In this document: in pieces, positions 4,638-5,452 of the stretch | Position numbering within the stretch: position 1 is the first letter of the stretch | Layout: every line of letters begins with the position of its first letter | Assembly: GCA_013140935.1 (NCBI GenBank) | Contig: JABFSD010000828.1 | Location: forward strand, 1-5,452 | Direction: 5' to 3' | DNA from: Acidobacteriota bacterium | GTDB taxonomy: Bacteria; Acidobacteriota; Blastocatellia; RBC074 | Length of the DNA: 5,452 nucleotides | Translations under genes and position numbers: made by a program | Notes under the pieces: generated by a model | Databases searched by the model: none | What the model saw: only the letters and a program-made list of their open reading frames with translations | What the model was told of the DNA's origin: nothing

Positions 4638-5452
4638 ACTTTCTCAACGAGTTCGGTTTTGGCGGTTGCCTCGCCGACGACATGGGCGTAGGCAAAACCG
4701 CGCAAGTGTTGGCGCTGCTCGAAGCGCGGCGCGTGTTGCGTGAAGAAGACAGAGAGAAAGAAAGACGGAGAGACAGAGAGACAGAGGTGTCAGGCAATGT
4801 GGCAAAGGGCAAAAACGGAAAGAAGACCAGTGAGGTGATGCAAGCGAACGGCAATGTCTCTCCTTCTTTGAGTCTCTCCCTCTCTCCGTCTCTCGTCGTC
4901 GTTCCCAAGTCGCTCGTTTTTAACTGGAAGGCCGAAGCCGCAAAGTTCACGCCGAAGTTGCGCGTGCTGGAACACACGGGCGCACAGCGCGATAAGACGA
5001 CGGATAAGTTCGACAATTACGATGTGATCATTACGACTTATGGCACGTTGCGTAACGACGCGGTGACGTTTAGAGACGTGAATTTCGATTACGTGATTTT
5101 GGACGAAGCGCAGGCCATCAAAAATGCGACGACGGCTTCGGCCAAAGCCGTGCGCTTGTTGAACGGTAGTCACAAGCTCGCGTTGAGCGGTACGCCGATT
5201 GAAAACCATCTGGGCGAATTGTGGAGCCTGTTCGAGTTTCTGAATCCCGGTATGCTGGGCGCTTCGTCGGTGTTCAAGCTGTCGGGCGAAGGCGCGCGCA
5301 ACCCTGACGAAGAAACGCGCAAGCTGCTCGCCGAGGCGCTACGGCCTTTCATCTTGCGGCGTACCAAATCGCAAGTCGCCAAAGAGTTACCCGCCAAAGT
5401 CGAGCAAACGCTGTTTTGCGAACTCGAACCGAAGCAGCGCAAACTTTATAAC
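4634..5452 (+). CDS. SNF2-family ATPase/helicase core, C-terminal half of the split gene (runs off the right edge)
   Basis: The frame is open for 273 codons to the end of the window. From the ATG at 4634 the SNF2 motifs appear in order: motif I ADDMGVGKTAQ (14-24, Val where Leu is usual), motif Ia LVVVPKSLVFNW (87-98), ITTYGTL (133-139), motif II DEAQ (157-160), motif III LALSGTPIEN (182-191), and the family-typical LRPFILRRTKSQVAKELPAK (236-255). This is the first RecA-like lobe; the second should lie beyond 5452. Residues 36-86 are an unusual insert, first Arg/Glu/Lys-rich and then Ser/Leu-rich, coded by a purine-rich and pyrimidine-rich inverted repeat. The frame is actually open from 4601 and, before the ATG, encodes EGLGW, completing the block begun in the upstream gene. 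If translation starts at the ATG the protein lacks that block but keeps the catalytic motifs. A one-base shift would instead fuse it to the SWIM half. Confidence 0.85.
   Translation, partial: MNFLNEFGFGGCLADDMGVGKTAQVLALLEARRVLREEDREKERRRDRETEVSGNVAKGKNGKKTSEVMQANGNVSPSLSLSLSPSLVVVPKSLVFNWKAEAAKFTPKLRVLEHTGAQRDKTTDKFDNYDVIITTYGTLRNDAVTFRDVNFDYVILDEAQAIKNATTASAKAVRLLNGSHKLALSGTPIENHLGELWSLFEFLNPGMLGASSVFKLSGEGARNPDEETRKLLAEALRPFILRRTKSQVAKELPAKVEQTLFCELEPKQRKLYN
4760..4894. repeat. MITE-like inverted-repeat insert in coding sequence, GA-rich left arm and TC-rich right arm
   Basis: The 23-base arms 4760-4782 and 4872-4894 are inverted copies matching at 20 of 23 positions, around an 89-base centre. 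Purine bias extends left to about 4748 and pyrimidine bias right to about 4897. The segment falls between SNF2 motifs I and Ia, keeps the reading frame, contains no stop in that frame, and uses AGA arginine codons that are rare in the rest of both genes. The centre has GGCAATGT twice as a direct repeat (4793-4800 and 4850-4857). It looks like a small non-autonomous element inserted in frame. No transposase or clear target-site duplication is visible, and simple-sequence expansion is the alternative. Confidence 0.5.

Overview
The window is GC-rich bacterial DNA with no RNA genes, CRISPR array or recognisable transposase. It holds three complete protein genes and two that run off the edges. Codon use (CGC, GCG, GAA, CTG) and a SWIM/SNF2-type ATPase suggest a soil or environmental bacterium. 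Acidobacteriota (Blastocatellia-like) is my best guess, but the lineage is an impression and nothing in the sequence proves it.

Left part, all on the minus strand. A sigma-54 enhancer-binding protein (534-2072) has all AAA+ core motifs, a Fis-type helix-turn-helix and a degenerate receiver-like N-terminus. Downstream of it, on the same strand, is a two-gene unit: an 81-residue protein of unknown function (73-318), then a gene whose ATG directly follows the 81-residue gene's stop codon and which leaves the window at base 1. Between activator and unit are a near-consensus sigma-54 promoter (375-390, CGGCACGCCCCTTGCT on the minus strand) and, about 128 bases upstream of its predicted start point, a perfect 7-6-7 palindrome (483-502) placed like an enhancer site. 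Together these look like a self-contained sigma-54 circuit: activator, enhancer, -24/-12 promoter and an uncharacterised operon as output.

Middle part, 2073-2570: a divergent intergenic region of almost 500 bases, unusually rich in short repeats. It holds three tandem CTTTCATAW-type 9-mers, four CTGACG boxes at 8-12 base intervals, a 7-bp inverted repeat, a perfect 8-2-8 palindrome, and 2.7 copies of a 12-bp tandem repeat just upstream of a candidate promoter for the rightward genes.

Right part, plus strand. A SWIM-domain SNF2-family protein is split into two reading frames. The first (2571-4637) carries the SWIM zinc-binding motif, an acidic linker and the bacterial SNF2-associated region. 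It stops within the first conserved helicase block. The second (4634 to the right edge) carries the ATPase motifs and overlaps the first by ATGA, with a good Shine-Dalgarno sequence inside the end of the first gene. One missing G explains the split, so it may be a sequencing error, a real frameshift tolerated by translational coupling, or decay. The ATPase half also carries an in-frame, purine/pyrimidine-biased inverted-repeat insert (about 4748-4897) between motifs I and Ia, which resembles a small MITE-like element absorbed into coding sequence.
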